A stretch of 38,331 nt of DNA from Chitinophagaceae bacterium (GTDB taxonomy: Bacteria; Bacteroidota; Bacteroidia; Chitinophagales; Chitinophagaceae): positions 1-38,331 of the forward strand of contig JAIXOJ010000012.1 in the NCBI GenBank assembly GCA_027486835.1. Reading direction: 5' to 3'. This document shows, piece by piece, positions 8,715 through 17,035 of the stretch. The first letter of the stretch is position 1. Each line of letters opens with the position of its first letter. The position numbers and the translations under genes are program-made. A model generated the notes under the pieces. It saw only the letters and a program-made list of their open reading frames with translations, made no database searches and was not told the DNA's origin.

Positions 8715-11462
8715 TTAGATATTAAAAGCCATATCAATAATTTCTGTTTGCTCTTTGGCATGTACTTTAGAATAACCTGTTGCTGTAGCAGCACTTGCAT
8801 TTCTACTTATTACTCCAAAGTTTATACTTTTCAAGTTCATTTGTAAAAAGGAAGCAGCCCCCATGTTTAATGGCTCCTCTTGTACCCAAAACCACATGGC
8901 TTTACTATATTTTTTGTACAATACATCCAACTGTCTAACTGGAAGTGGATATAATTGTTCTAAGCGTACAATGGCAATATCTTTTCTGAACTCTTTATGC
9001 TGCTTATCTATTAATTCATAGGACAGTTTTCCTGAACAAAACAATACTTTCTTAACAATTGAAGCGTCTACTACAGAACTGTCGTCCATTACTTCCTTGA
9101 AACCGCCATTAGAGAACTCACTTATGTGGCTGAACGTAGCCGGATTTCTCAAATTAGCCTTTGGTGAGAAATTAATCAATGGTTTTCTAAAGTTCCAAGC
9201 TAATTGTCTTCTGAGTAAGTGAAAAAGATTGGCCGCGGTTGTTACGTTGGTAATAACCATATTTAGCTCTGCACTCATTTGGAGAAATCTTTCCAATCTA
9301 GCACTGCTATGTTCAGGGCCTTGACCTTCGTATCCATGCGGAAGAAGCATTACTAGCCCATTTTGGCGTTGCCATTTTTGTTCTCCTGCTGAAATAAACT
9401 GGTCAATCATGGTTTGAGCACCATTGCAAAAATCACCGAATTGAGCTTCCCAAATGACTAATGCATCAGGATTTGCGAGTGAATAGCCATATTCGAACCC
9501 AAGTACGCCATACTCACTCAATAAAGAATTGTATATCCTGAATTTAGCTTGGGTTTCAGTGAAATGATTTAATCGATTATAACCTTTGTTTGTTTCCTCA
9601 TCTCTTAGCACGGCGTGACGGTGACTAAAAGTACCACGTTGTACATCCTGTCCACTCATCCTTACTATTTTACCGTCGATTAATAAAGAACCATAAGCCA
9701 TTAATTCTCCAGTAGCCCAATCAATTTTTTCTTCTGTCTCTAGTAATTTGATTTTCTCTTGAATCAATTTTTCTACCTTCTTTAAAGGTTTGAAAGTATC
9801 AGGCCATTTCATAAGTCCATCAAAAAGTAATTTTACTTTATCAGCACTTATGGAGGTATTAGGAGAGTAATCAAAGTCCTCTGATTTTGCCTTCACCATT
9901 TTTTCCCAAGCAATTTCTGGTAATTGTTGGTGGTAGGGTAGGGGCGATTGTTTAACATCGTCTAATCTTTCTTGCAAGTCTTGCCAGAATTTCTTTTCCA
10001 TTTCCTTGGCTAAATTCTGTGCATCTGGCTCCCCATTCTGGATAAGGAATTGAATGTACTGTTCGCGAGGATTTTGGTGTTTATCAATTAGCGCATACAA
10101 TTTTGGTTGGGTGTATTTTGGATCATCACCTTCATTATGGCCATGTTTGCGATAACAAACCATGTCAATAAAAATGTCTTTGTTGAATTTTTGTCTGTAT
10201 TTAGCCGCAATTTCTGCACATTTAACTACGGCTTCTGCGTCGTCTCCATTAACGTGCAACACAGGGGCTTGCACCATTGCTGCAACCGAAGTACAGTAGT
10301 CTGCTGTACGTGCATCTTCAAAATCTGTAGTAAAACCTATTTGGTTATTGATTACAAAGTGAATTGTTCCACCAGTATAATATCCTTTTAAGTAGCTCAT
10401 TTGCAGCACTTCATAAACGATACCCTGACCTGCCACTGAGGCATCACCGTGAATGAGTACTGGTAATATTCTGTCAAAATCACTATCATGAAGCACATCT
10501 GCTTTTGCTCTTGCAAATCCTACCACAACAGGGTCAACTGCTTCAAGATGGGATGGGTTGGGCATTAATTTTAAATGAATGTCCTTATTATTAGCAGTTA
10601 AAACTTCGCTACCGAAACCCATATGATATTTAACGTCACCACTACCCATGGTTTGATCCATTATCGCTGTGCCTTCAAATTCACTGAATATTTGCTCATA
10701 GGTTTTTCCCAAAATGTTGGCTAAAATATTCAACCTACCTCTGTGCGCCATGCCAATAACCACTTCCTTTACATTTTCATCGGCAGCAGTATTAATGATG
10801 GCATCTAAGGCAGCTATTGTCGTTTCGCCACCTTCTAATGAAAATCTCTTTTGACCTATATACTTAGTATGGAGGAACTTTTCAAAAATTACCCCTTGGT
10901 TAAGTTTTTCGAGTATTCTTCTTTTCTTATCCAAACTTACTGGTGCAGAAAAGTTTTTTTCCATCTCGTTGGTTATCCAATCAACTTTTTCTTGATCGCT
11001 TATGTATTTGAATTCTACACCAACATGATTGGAATAGGTATTCTTCAAGTGTTCAAGAATTATTTTCAGGGTGGTTGCTCCTAAACCAATTAAAGAACCC
11101 ACCTGAAAAGTTGTATTCAAATCGTTTTCAGATAATCCAAAAAAGCTTAAATCTAGATTGGCACCTCTATCTTTTCTCTCTCTTATTGGGTTTGTTTTTG
11201 CTAAAAGATGTCCTTTGTTTCGATAACCCAAAATGAGACGATAAACGCTAATTTCTTTTTTCCAGTTATTATCTGTTAGTGTTGTTGGTAAAGCTTTTCC
11301 TCCCTCGTAATTGGTGCTAGCATTGTTTGCAACTGCAAAATCAAATCCGTCAAAAAATTTTCTTAAGTCTTGGTCGATGCTATTTGGATCAATCAGGAAT
11401 TGATTGTATAAACTTTCAATGTACCCGGGATGTGAGTTGGTGATGTATGAAAAATCCTTCAT
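8715..11462 (-). CDS. sucA: 2-oxoglutarate dehydrogenase E1 (thiamine diphosphate-dependent)
   Basis: 915 residues, close to the family's usual ~930. The N-terminal peptide FLIDPNSIDQDLRKFFDGF is the typical E2-anchoring start. Core motifs: GMAHRGRLNILAN with His240; GDASVAGQG; the TGGTIHFVINNQIGFTT segment; the thiamine-diphosphate region GDDAEAV...CYRKHGHNEGDDP; then RMSGQDVQRGTFSHRHAVL and LPHGYEGQGPEHSSARLERF in the C-terminal transketolase-like half. The enzyme decarboxylates 2-oxoglutarate and passes succinyl to the E2 lipoyl group; it acts in the cytoplasm as part of the large multienzyme complex. First gene of the sucA-sucB operon. A near-match to the -7 consensus (GATATTTG on the - strand, 11504-11497) lies about 35 nt before the ATG. 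Confidence 0.97.
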   Translation of the reverse strand: MKDFSYITNSHPGYIESLYNQFLIDPNSIDQDLRKFFDGFDFAVANNASTNYEGGKALPTTLTDNNWKKEISVYRLILGYRNKGHLLAKTNPIRERKDRGANLDLSFFGLSENDLNTTFQVGSLIGLGATTLKIILEHLKNTYSNHVGVEFKYISDQEKVDWITNEMEKNFSAPVSLDKKRRILEKLNQGVIFEKFLHTKYIGQKRFSLEGGETTIAALDAIINTAADENVKEVVIGMAHRGRLNILANILGKTYEQIFSEFEGTAIMDQTMGSGDVKYHMGFGSEVLTANNKDIHLKLMPNPSHLEAVDPVVVGFARAKADVLHDSDFDRILPVLIHGDASVAGQGIVYEVLQMSYLKGYYTGGTIHFVINNQIGFTTDFEDARTADYCTSVAAMVQAPVLHVNGDDAEAVVKCAEIAAKYRQKFNKDIFIDMVCYRKHGHNEGDDPKYTQPKLYALIDKHQNPREQYIQFLIQNGEPDAQNLAKEMEKKFWQDLQERLDDVKQSPLPYHQQLPEIAWEKMVKAKSEDFDYSPNTSISADKVKLLFDGLMKWPDTFKPLKKVEKLIQEKIKLLETEEKIDWATGELMAYGSLLIDGKIVRMSGQDVQRGTFSHRHAVLRDEETNKGYNRLNHFTETQAKFRIYNSLLSEYGVLGFEYGYSLANPDALVIWEAQFGDFCNGAQTMIDQFISAGEQKWQRQNGLVMLLPHGYEGQGPEHSSARLERFLQMSAELNMVITNVTTAANLFHLLRRQLAWNFRKPLINFSPKANLRNPATFSHISEFSNGGFKEVMDDSSVVDASIVKKVLFCSGKLSYELIDKQHKEFRKDIAIVRLEQLYPLPVRQLDVLYKKYSKAMWFWVQEEPLNMGAASFLQMNLKSINFGVISRNASAATATGYSKVHAKEQTEIIDMAFNI

Positions 11463-11633
11463 TATGACTCTGTTATGCTATTTTTTTAAATGGGTGCAAA
11501 TATCGTGTATTGAAATCAAAAACTAGCGATTCAATTCCTTGAATTCCTAATTTTTTTTGACAAATAAAATGACAAATACGGCACTAATAATCAATTCGGC
11601 GAAATTTAATTTTCTCAAACGAGTGCATCCCCT

Positions 11634-11641
11634 TACATTTG
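11634..11641 (+). promoter_or_regulatory. candidate -7 box for rpsT
   Basis: TACATTTG matches TAnnTTTG exactly, 24 nt before the rpsT ATG, implying a leader of about 18 nt. Upstream sequence is T-rich but lacks a clear TTTG -33 element. Confidence 0.55.
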
Positions 11642-11665
11642 CAGCCTTAAAAAATTTAACTATTA

Positions 11666-11920
11666 ATGGCTAATCATAAAGCAACCAAGAAAGATACTAG
11701 GCAGGCCGCTAAAAGAAGAGAGCGCAATAGGTATTACGGTAAGACAACTCGTAATGCGATAAGAGATATTAGAGAAGTTAAAGAGGGTGCTGTTTTTAGC
11801 GAAAAATTGCCTCTTGTTGCTTCTATGATTGACAAACTTGCCAAGCGTGGAGTTATCCATAAGAACAAAGCTGCGAATTTAAAAAGCAAACTTGCTAAAA
11901 AAGCAAATGCGCTTGCTTAA
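11666..11920 (+). CDS. rpsT: 30S ribosomal protein bS20
   Basis: 84 residues, the family's normal size, beginning MANHKATKKDTRQAAKRRER and strongly basic throughout. bS20 is a primary binder of 16S rRNA near the 5' domain and helix 44 of the small subunit, built of long helices. The segments NRYYGKTTRNAIRDIRE and the C-terminal Lys/Ala-rich GVIHKNKAANLKSKLAKK are characteristic (the latter normally reads as IHKNKAARxKSRL). It stands alone between its own TAnnTTTG box and a perfect 17-bp terminator, so it is a single-gene unit divergent from sucAB. Confidence 0.97.
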   Translation: MANHKATKKDTRQAAKRRERNRYYGKTTRNAIRDIREVKEGAVFSEKLPLVASMIDKLAKRGVIHKNKAANLKSKLAKKANALA

Positions 11921-11935
11921 TGATATTGTAGTGTG

Positions 11936-11977
11936 AAAACAGCCCAATTAGATACGTTCTAATTGGGCTGTTTTGTT
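11936..11977 (+). terminator. intrinsic terminator after rpsT
   Basis: A perfect 17-bp stem (11936-11952 paired with 11958-11974) around the loop TACGT, followed by a TTGTTTT-like T-rich tail. It begins 16 nt after the rpsT stop. Confidence 0.92.
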
Positions 11978-12091
11978 TTAGGAAATCCCAAAAGCGTCAT
12001 GTCTTTATCATTTTCAAAATAAACTTGTTTTTTATTTTCCGAATCAATTTTGAACTAGAATTAATCTTTTTATTTCCAAATACAAATAATA

Positions 12092-12889
12092 ATGTTTAAG
12101 TATTTTTTATTGGTCTGCACGGTAAGTCTATTGATGGCTTGTGGCAGTGATCAAGCTATCAACCAAGTTGATAAACCAGCAAATGAACCTGTCAATTTAT
12201 CATTTACTATCACTAACATGTATCCACACGACACCTCTTTTTACACAGAGGGATTTGAGTTTTATAAAGGGCAGCTTTTCGAGAGTGGAGGTCAGTATAT
12301 GGTAAGCAAACTTGCCCAAGTTGAGTTGAATACGGGTAAACCTTCTAAGAAAATAGCGATTGATAAAAATTATTTTGCCGAGGGAATTACCATTCTAAAC
12401 AACAAATTATATCAACTCACTTGGAAAGAAAAGACCTGCTTTGTATATGATGTGAATACCTTTCAATTGTTAAATAAGTACACTTACGAAGGGGAAGGTT
12501 GGGGAATGACTAATAATGGAAAGCAAATAATTATGAGTAACGGCAGTAATAATTTACTTTTTATTGACCCAGAAACATTTAAAGTACAAAGTATAGTAGG
12601 GGTTACCGACAATAACGGTCCTGTTGCCAACATCAATGAATTGGAGTACATCGATGGTTTTATTTGGGCCAATGTTTGGCAAACAGACGTAATCATAAAA
12701 ATTAATCCTGAATCAGGAAAAGTGATAGGTCGCGCAGATTTCTCTGGAACGAAAGAAAAATACTTTCCCAACGAATTAGAAAAAGCGGAGGTTTTGAACG
12801 GGATTGCCTACGACAGCGCTACTAAAAAACTGTTGATTACAGGTAAGTACTGGCCAAAAACATTTGAAGTGAAAGGTCTCGTTGATTAA
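12092..12889 (+). CDS. glutaminyl-peptide cyclotransferase, lipoprotein
   Basis: 265 residues. The N-terminus is a lipoprotein signal (FLLVCTVSLLMAC, lipobox LMAC, lipidated Cys17), so the enzyme is anchored on a membrane facing the periplasm or beyond. The rest is the five-bladed beta-propeller of the plant/bacterial-type glutaminyl cyclase family: YTEGFEFYKGQLFESGGQY, FAEGITILNNKLYQLTWKE, EGWGMTNNGKQIIMSNGSN, NELEYIDGFIWANVWQTD, and EVLNGIAYDSATKKLLITGK. It converts N-terminal Gln to pyroglutamate. In Bacteroidota signal peptidase I substrates commonly carry Gln at +1 (the Q-rule), and all three large exported proteins in this window fit that. Followed after 22 nt by an acyltransferase-like gene, probably one transcript. 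Confidence 0.93.
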   Translation: MFKYFLLVCTVSLLMACGSDQAINQVDKPANEPVNLSFTITNMYPHDTSFYTEGFEFYKGQLFESGGQYMVSKLAQVELNTGKPSKKIAIDKNYFAEGITILNNKLYQLTWKEKTCFVYDVNTFQLLNKYTYEGEGWGMTNNGKQIIMSNGSNNLLFIDPETFKVQSIVGVTDNNGPVANINELEYIDGFIWANVWQTDVIIKINPESGKVIGRADFSGTKEKYFPNELEKAEVLNGIAYDSATKKLLITGKYWPKTFEVKGLVD

Positions 12890-12911
12890 TTTAATAAAAC
12901 TGATTCAGTTT

Positions 12912-13667
12912 ATGCAACTGAACAAATTAATAAAGAATACAGATCGATTAACAAGTCGGAGATGGTTGCTTCATATAATTGTCCTGTTAATTACGTTGTT
13001 TTTACCCAATAAAAGTTGGTATAGGTCTGCATTTTTTTGGAGTAGAAAGTTGGCTTATTTTAATAAAAAAGGAATGAATAGCCAGTTATCCACCCCATAT
13101 AAAATTGCAGAACGATTAAATACCCTTTTATCAATTTTAAGGCGCACAAACACTAACTTCCACATACCCTCTACGCTCACAGGGGAACAATATTTAGGCG
13201 GATATGAAAACGGAATAATTATTTGCACCGTACACCTTCCGCTCATAAAAGTAGGGGTAGCTAATTTAATGAATAATGGTTTTGTTATCGATGCTGCGAT
13301 AGCTGGAAAACCTACTGATGATGGTTTTATGTCAGTTTGGGGAAGTTTGGTTAGAATACCAGTAATTGTTGCTGATGTTAACTCATTAATAAGGGTAAAA
13401 AGTCTTCTACAAAACAATAAATCTATAGGATTGATGGTTGATTCCTTTTTTCAAAAACCAATTTCCCCCAATATTTTTCGTCTCGCATCAAAAATTGGTG
13501 CTAAAGTAGTGTTCTTATATGCTTACTTGAGAGAAGACGGCCTGATTGAAACAACAATTGAATTGCCCCCTTATCCTTTTTCTAGAAACGAAGTTGAAGT
13601 TGAGGCAAATATTAACGCAATTAAGAATGGCTTAAATAGTGTACTTGGCAAGTACCAGAATTTGTAA
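12912..13667 (+). CDS. LpxL/HtrB-like lysophospholipid acyltransferase family protein, atypical active site
   Basis: 251 residues from the ATG at 12912; an in-frame TTG at 12882 would overlap the upstream stop and adds only ten residues, so I prefer ATG. A hydrophobic segment (about 20-35, LLHIIVLLITLFLP) is typical of LpxL-type lipid A acyltransferases. The core ENGIIICTVHLPLIKVG ... SIGLMVDSFFQKP ... FRLASKIGAKVVFLYAY ... TIELPPY follows the LPLAT order (histidine box, then the 'G-x-x-x-D' strand, then the 'A-x-x-x-G-A-x-V-x-P' helix). However, the catalytic box, normally HxxxxD/E, reads HLPLIK, with Lys where the acid should be. It may be a divergent or non-acylating relative. Sits directly behind the glutaminyl cyclase gene, probably cotranscribed. 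13668-13831 holds no gene. Confidence 0.68.
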   Translation: MQLNKLIKNTDRLTSRRWLLHIIVLLITLFLPNKSWYRSAFFWSRKLAYFNKKGMNSQLSTPYKIAERLNTLLSILRRTNTNFHIPSTLTGEQYLGGYENGIIICTVHLPLIKVGVANLMNNGFVIDAAIAGKPTDDGFMSVWGSLVRIPVIVADVNSLIRVKSLLQNNKSIGLMVDSFFQKPISPNIFRLASKIGAKVVFLYAYLREDGLIETTIELPPYPFSRNEVEVEANINAIKNGLNSVLGKYQNL

Positions 13668-13817
13668 TGTTGAATGAAGCTCATTTAGTCTTAGAATTTA
13701 TTGTACATCCACATTGTAGCCAACAAATGGGTTCATATTATAAGAGTAGCCTTTCTTGAAATTACCTCATTCCTACCCAGTTTATTCGTTTACATGATTA
13801 ATCATTTTTGATTAGCT

Positions 13818-13825
13818 TATGTTTG
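13818..13825 (+). promoter_or_regulatory. candidate -7 box for the THUMP methyltransferase gene
   Basis: TATGTTTG fits TAnnTTTG exactly but lies only 6 nt before the ATG at 13832, so a transcript from it would be leaderless or nearly so. Either a leaderless message or a chance match. Confidence 0.3.
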
Positions 13826-13831
13826 TGAACT

Positions 13832-15031
13832 ATGCAGTTATTTTCTACGCCCAATCGTATTGTTATTACTTGCCACAAATGGTTAGCTCCCGCGCTCGAA
13901 CAGGAGGTTGCTGCATTGGGTTTTGAAATTGAAGAAACTGGTCAAACCTCAGTTACTATTATTGGTACATTAAACGATTGCATTCGCTTGAATCTTCACT
14001 TGAGGTGTGCCAGTCAAGTGATGTACGCCCTAAAAACTTTCCCTTGTAATCATCCCGACGAACTTTATCAGGCTGCACTATCTATTAGTTGGGAAAAACT
14101 GATGTTGCCAACTACTTATTTTTCCGTTACCAGTAATGTGTCTCATTCATCCATCAACAATGGCTTATTTGCCAATTTGCGCGTAAAAGATGCGATCGTA
14201 GATCGATTTCGCAATCAAATGAATGGCAGACCCTCGGCAGGATCCGAATTGAATGGCGTAGTGGTAAACCTTTTTTGGAAATATACGGAAGCCACGCTTT
14301 TCTTAGATACCTCTGGCGAAACTTTGGCAAAACACGGTTATAGAAAATTACCTGGCAAGGCACCAATGTTGGAAGCTTTAGCCACAGCAACCATTTTTTC
14401 CACTAAATGGAATAAGCAAACCCCTTTTATTAATCCAATGTGTGGCTCTGGTACTTTGGCCATCGAAGCAGCTTTGATGGCTAGTAATAGAATGCCAGGA
14501 TTACAGCGGAGTACCTATGCCTTCATGCACCTTATTGGCTTTGATAGTAAAGTATATGAAATGGAACGGGCAAAATTGGATGAATTAATTTCCGATCCAG
14601 TTGGTCTGGTAATCATAGCATCTGACATTAGCAAGCAAGCCGTTGAAGTAGCTAAAACAAATGCACAAGCTGCCGGAGTGGAGCATTTAATACAATTTAA
14701 AGTATGCGATTTTGAACAAACCCCTATACCGATTGATGGAAATGGCGTAGTAATGATTAACCCTGAATATGGAGAGCGACTAGGCGTGGAGGCTGAACTG
14801 GCGGAAACATACGCTAGAATAGGTGATTTCTTTAAGCGCAACTGCAAAGGATACACCGGTTATATATTTACTGGAAATTTGGCCTTGGCCAAAAAAATAC
14901 GTTTACAGCCTAGCAGAAAGCGGGAATTCTTTAACGCTACCATTGACTGCCGCTTGTTTGAATACGAATTATATGCTGGTTCAAAACGTACAGATAAACT
15001 TACGCAAGAAGTAATAACCAAAGAAGAATGA
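13832..15031 (+). CDS. THUMP-domain class I SAM-dependent RNA methyltransferase (RlmL N-terminal/YpsC type)
   Basis: 399 residues. N-terminal ferredoxin-like plus THUMP region (about 1-160; ITCHKWLAPALEQEVAALGF, RLNLHLRCASQVMYAL, FSVTSNVSHSSINN) binds RNA; the C-terminal Rossmann-fold methyltransferase carries motif I as NPMCGSGTLAIEAALMA (about residue 202), IIASDISKQAVEVAKTNAQAAGV as the acidic SAM-ribose strand, and motif IV as MINPEYGERLG. Family members methylate the exocyclic amine of a guanine in 23S rRNA (G2445 in E. coli by RlmL). Length fits the single-domain YpsC-type rather than the ~700-residue fused RlmL. Motif IV is NPEY rather than the usual NPPY, a substitution I believe occurs in related Bacteroidota proteins but could not check. 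Upstream of engB with a 171-bp gap. Confidence 0.9.
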   Translation: MQLFSTPNRIVITCHKWLAPALEQEVAALGFEIEETGQTSVTIIGTLNDCIRLNLHLRCASQVMYALKTFPCNHPDELYQAALSISWEKLMLPTTYFSVTSNVSHSSINNGLFANLRVKDAIVDRFRNQMNGRPSAGSELNGVVVNLFWKYTEATLFLDTSGETLAKHGYRKLPGKAPMLEALATATIFSTKWNKQTPFINPMCGSGTLAIEAALMASNRMPGLQRSTYAFMHLIGFDSKVYEMERAKLDELISDPVGLVIIASDISKQAVEVAKTNAQAAGVEHLIQFKVCDFEQTPIPIDGNGVVMINPEYGERLGVEAELAETYARIGDFFKRNCKGYTGYIFTGNLALAKKIRLQPSRKREFFNATIDCRLFEYELYAGSKRTDKLTQEVITKEE

Positions 15032-15202
15032 TTATCCCATTTTAGGAATGTTGAGTGTATAATTAAAACGTAATCCATTTTTGGTATGGTTTAGTCCTAC
15101 TAACTACAATCGAGAAGCTAATACAAGCTTCTTAACAAGGGTTAAAACTACCTTCTTCACCTGTTCTTTTAATCGAATCCCCCCCCCTTAAAAATATTAT
15201 TT

Positions 15203-15856
15203 ATGCAAATTGTTTCTGCTACTTACGTTATCTCTTCAGCAGATGTGGCACAATGCCCCAAAGCCGATAGACCCGAGTATGCTTTTATCGGTAGAAGTAA
15301 TGTGGGCAAGTCTTCCTTAATCAATTCCATTTGCAACCAACAGAAGTTAGCTAAAACATCCTCTACCCCTGGAAAAACGCAATTAATCAATCATTTTAGC
15401 ATAGAAAGTACTTCCGGTGCTAAGGGTGTACCAAGAACCAAGTGGTACTTAGTGGATTTACCCGGGTATGGGTATGCAAAAATTTCTCAGAGTTCAAGAA
15501 GGCGTTGGGAGCAAATGATTGAAAATTATTTGCGGAAGCGCGAAAGTTTGGTCAATGTTTTTGTGTTAATAGACAGTAGGCATTCTCCCCAAAAAATTGA
15601 TTTAGAGTTTATTACACAGCTAGCAAACTGGGAAATTCCATTCACCATTGCTTTTACCAAGTCTGATAAAGAAAAACCCGGGGTGGTAACTCGAAACGTA
15701 AAAGCGTTTTTAGATGCTATGAGAGAAACTTGGCAATTTTTACCCCCGAGTTTTGTAACTAGTGCAACAAAAAATCAAGGAAAGGATGAAATTTTAGCTT
15801 TCATTGCCCAATGCAACGAAACTGTGCTAAACCCCAAAGCTCCTGATGAAGGATAA
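15203..15856 (+). CDS. engB: ribosome biogenesis GTPase YihA/YsxC/EngB
   Basis: 217 residues, normal for the family. G motifs in order: G1 GRSNVGKSS (residues 30-38), G2 TPGKTQ, G3 DLPGYGYA, G4 TKSD, and the G5-like SAT near the C-terminus. The KWYLVDLPGYGYAK block is diagnostic of EngB. This small GTPase helps assemble the 50S subunit and is essential in many bacteria. The 5' leader contains a run of nine C residues at 15179-15187, about 15 nt before the ATG, odd in an AT-rich promoter region. It may be expressed with the upstream methyltransferase or on its own. Confidence 0.96.
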   Translation: MQIVSATYVISSADVAQCPKADRPEYAFIGRSNVGKSSLINSICNQQKLAKTSSTPGKTQLINHFSIESTSGAKGVPRTKWYLVDLPGYGYAKISQSSRRRWEQMIENYLRKRESLVNVFVLIDSRHSPQKIDLEFITQLANWEIPFTIAFTKSDKEKPGVVTRNVKAFLDAMRETWQFLPPSFVTSATKNQGKDEILAFIAQCNETVLNPKAPDEG

Positions 15857-15944
15857 ATAGTACTGCCATTAAGTAGTATAGATTCTTCGCAACATTTCTT
15901 TGAGTTGTTGTTGTGATAATTTATAATGGTACGTTGGAGACATT

Positions 15945-15976
15945 AACACCATAAATTTATAATTGATTATGGTGTT
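15945..15976. terminator. hairpin between convergent engB and ykuK-like genes, possible terminator
   Basis: A 10-bp stem (AACACCATAA at 15945-15954 with TTATGGTGTT at 15967-15976) and 12-nt loop. No strong T-run follows in either direction, so function as a terminator is uncertain. A smaller palindrome, GAGGGTAACCCTC-like, lies near 16099-16111. No gene in 15857-16150. Confidence 0.35.
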
Positions 15977-16150
15977 TCAATGCGCTTAACTACAGTTTAA
16001 TTGGAACTTACTATGTATTGACCATAGTTGAATAGTTGGGTAGAAAAAGGCAACTTACGCTTGTAAATACAAAAAGTTTAGGGCTAGCGATGCCTCATGA
16101 GGGTAACCCTCCCATCATTACATAACTAAAATTGCTAGTACAGCCTAACG

Positions 16151-16624
16151 TTAGTTTACCACCTTATCTGCACAGGAACTGCTGGCAAAAGCCTCTGGTT
16201 TTGCTTTGAATGCGAAGCCCATTCCAAGGATGTAACCCATTGCTTCTTTCAACGAATCGTTGCTTTTAAAAGCAGGGTTTGTGTTAATGTCGGCATGTAC
16301 TTCCATTTCCACATGGTGTTCGATGAACAAATCGCAGAGTTCGTATGCTATTTCAATACTCTTTGCCACTTCTGTTAGCATTCTTTCCTTTAGGTGAAAG
16401 GGTTGCTTGGTTTTAAAATTGCTGATGAACATAAAACCACCAGCATGTTCACGCAGAAAAACAATTACCGTAGCAAATTCTGTTTCCGAACCCTTTACTT
16501 GACTATCGGTACCAATACACACTTTTAGCCGAATACCTTTAGCTGATTCTCTTTTGATGGTTTCTGCTACTGCCTCCTTGATGGGTAAATTAATTTTTTC
16601 GCCATTAAATTTTCTCCAAAGCAT
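16151..16624 (-). CDS. YkuK-family ribonuclease H-like protein (DUF458)
   Basis: 157 residues, close to the typical 150-170. Diagnostic motifs: CIGTDSQV with Asp40 (first acidic residue of the RNase H-like fold), MEVHADINTNPAFKSN in the middle of the C-terminal half, and the closing GYILGMGFAFKAKPEAFASS followed by CADK. The family is widespread in Firmicutes and Bacteroidota and predicted to bind or cut nucleic acid, but no defined substrate is known to me. The sequence looks intact. It stands alone, convergent with engB. No clear promoter was seen in the AT-rich upstream stretch. Confidence 0.9.
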   Translation of the reverse strand: MLWRKFNGEKINLPIKEAVAETIKRESAKGIRLKVCIGTDSQVKGSETEFATVIVFLREHAGGFMFISNFKTKQPFHLKERMLTEVAKSIEIAYELCDLFIEHHVEMEVHADINTNPAFKSNDSLKEAMGYILGMGFAFKAKPEAFASSSCADKVVN

Positions 16625-17035
16625 AATCTTAATGTTTTAATCAATCGCACTATAAAAAATATTTTTGGCAAAGTAGTCTATAATGAAATAACAAACACCA
16701 ATTTCAATGTTATCTTATTATTAACAAAAAAGAACAGCCTCTTTGGAAACATGGAACTAGGCTCTTGGTAGTGGGGATTGATAAATCGGACTTTTATCAA
16801 AACCTATCTGTTTATCCTTAGTATCCCTTTATTATTAGCCAAGCTTATAACATTTAATAATTACCGAATTGCTATTATTCTATTGAATACTTCAATTCAA
16901 AAAGGGATTAGGAAACCCTACTTTATCTATTTTGATGGGGTGTGCTTTACGAACGGATTGCCCAATAGAATTTTCCATACCCTAAAATGATGTTTCGGTG
17001 TGGTGGAGCGATTGTCCCGCGTGGTGGAGCAGTCA
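16625..17035. other. gene-free AT-rich stretch leading into the 21-bp array
   Basis: No credible gene. An open frame from a TTG at 16778 has no recognisable domain. From about 17000 two degenerate units containing GTGGTGGAGC, spaced 21 bp apart, announce the period of the array that follows, so the array probably once extended further left. Confidence 0.55.

Noticed and set aside
16778-16990. Small hydrophobic open frame on +
   Set aside because: Starts at TTG, has no similarity I recognise, and lies in AT-rich sequence where such frames arise by chance.
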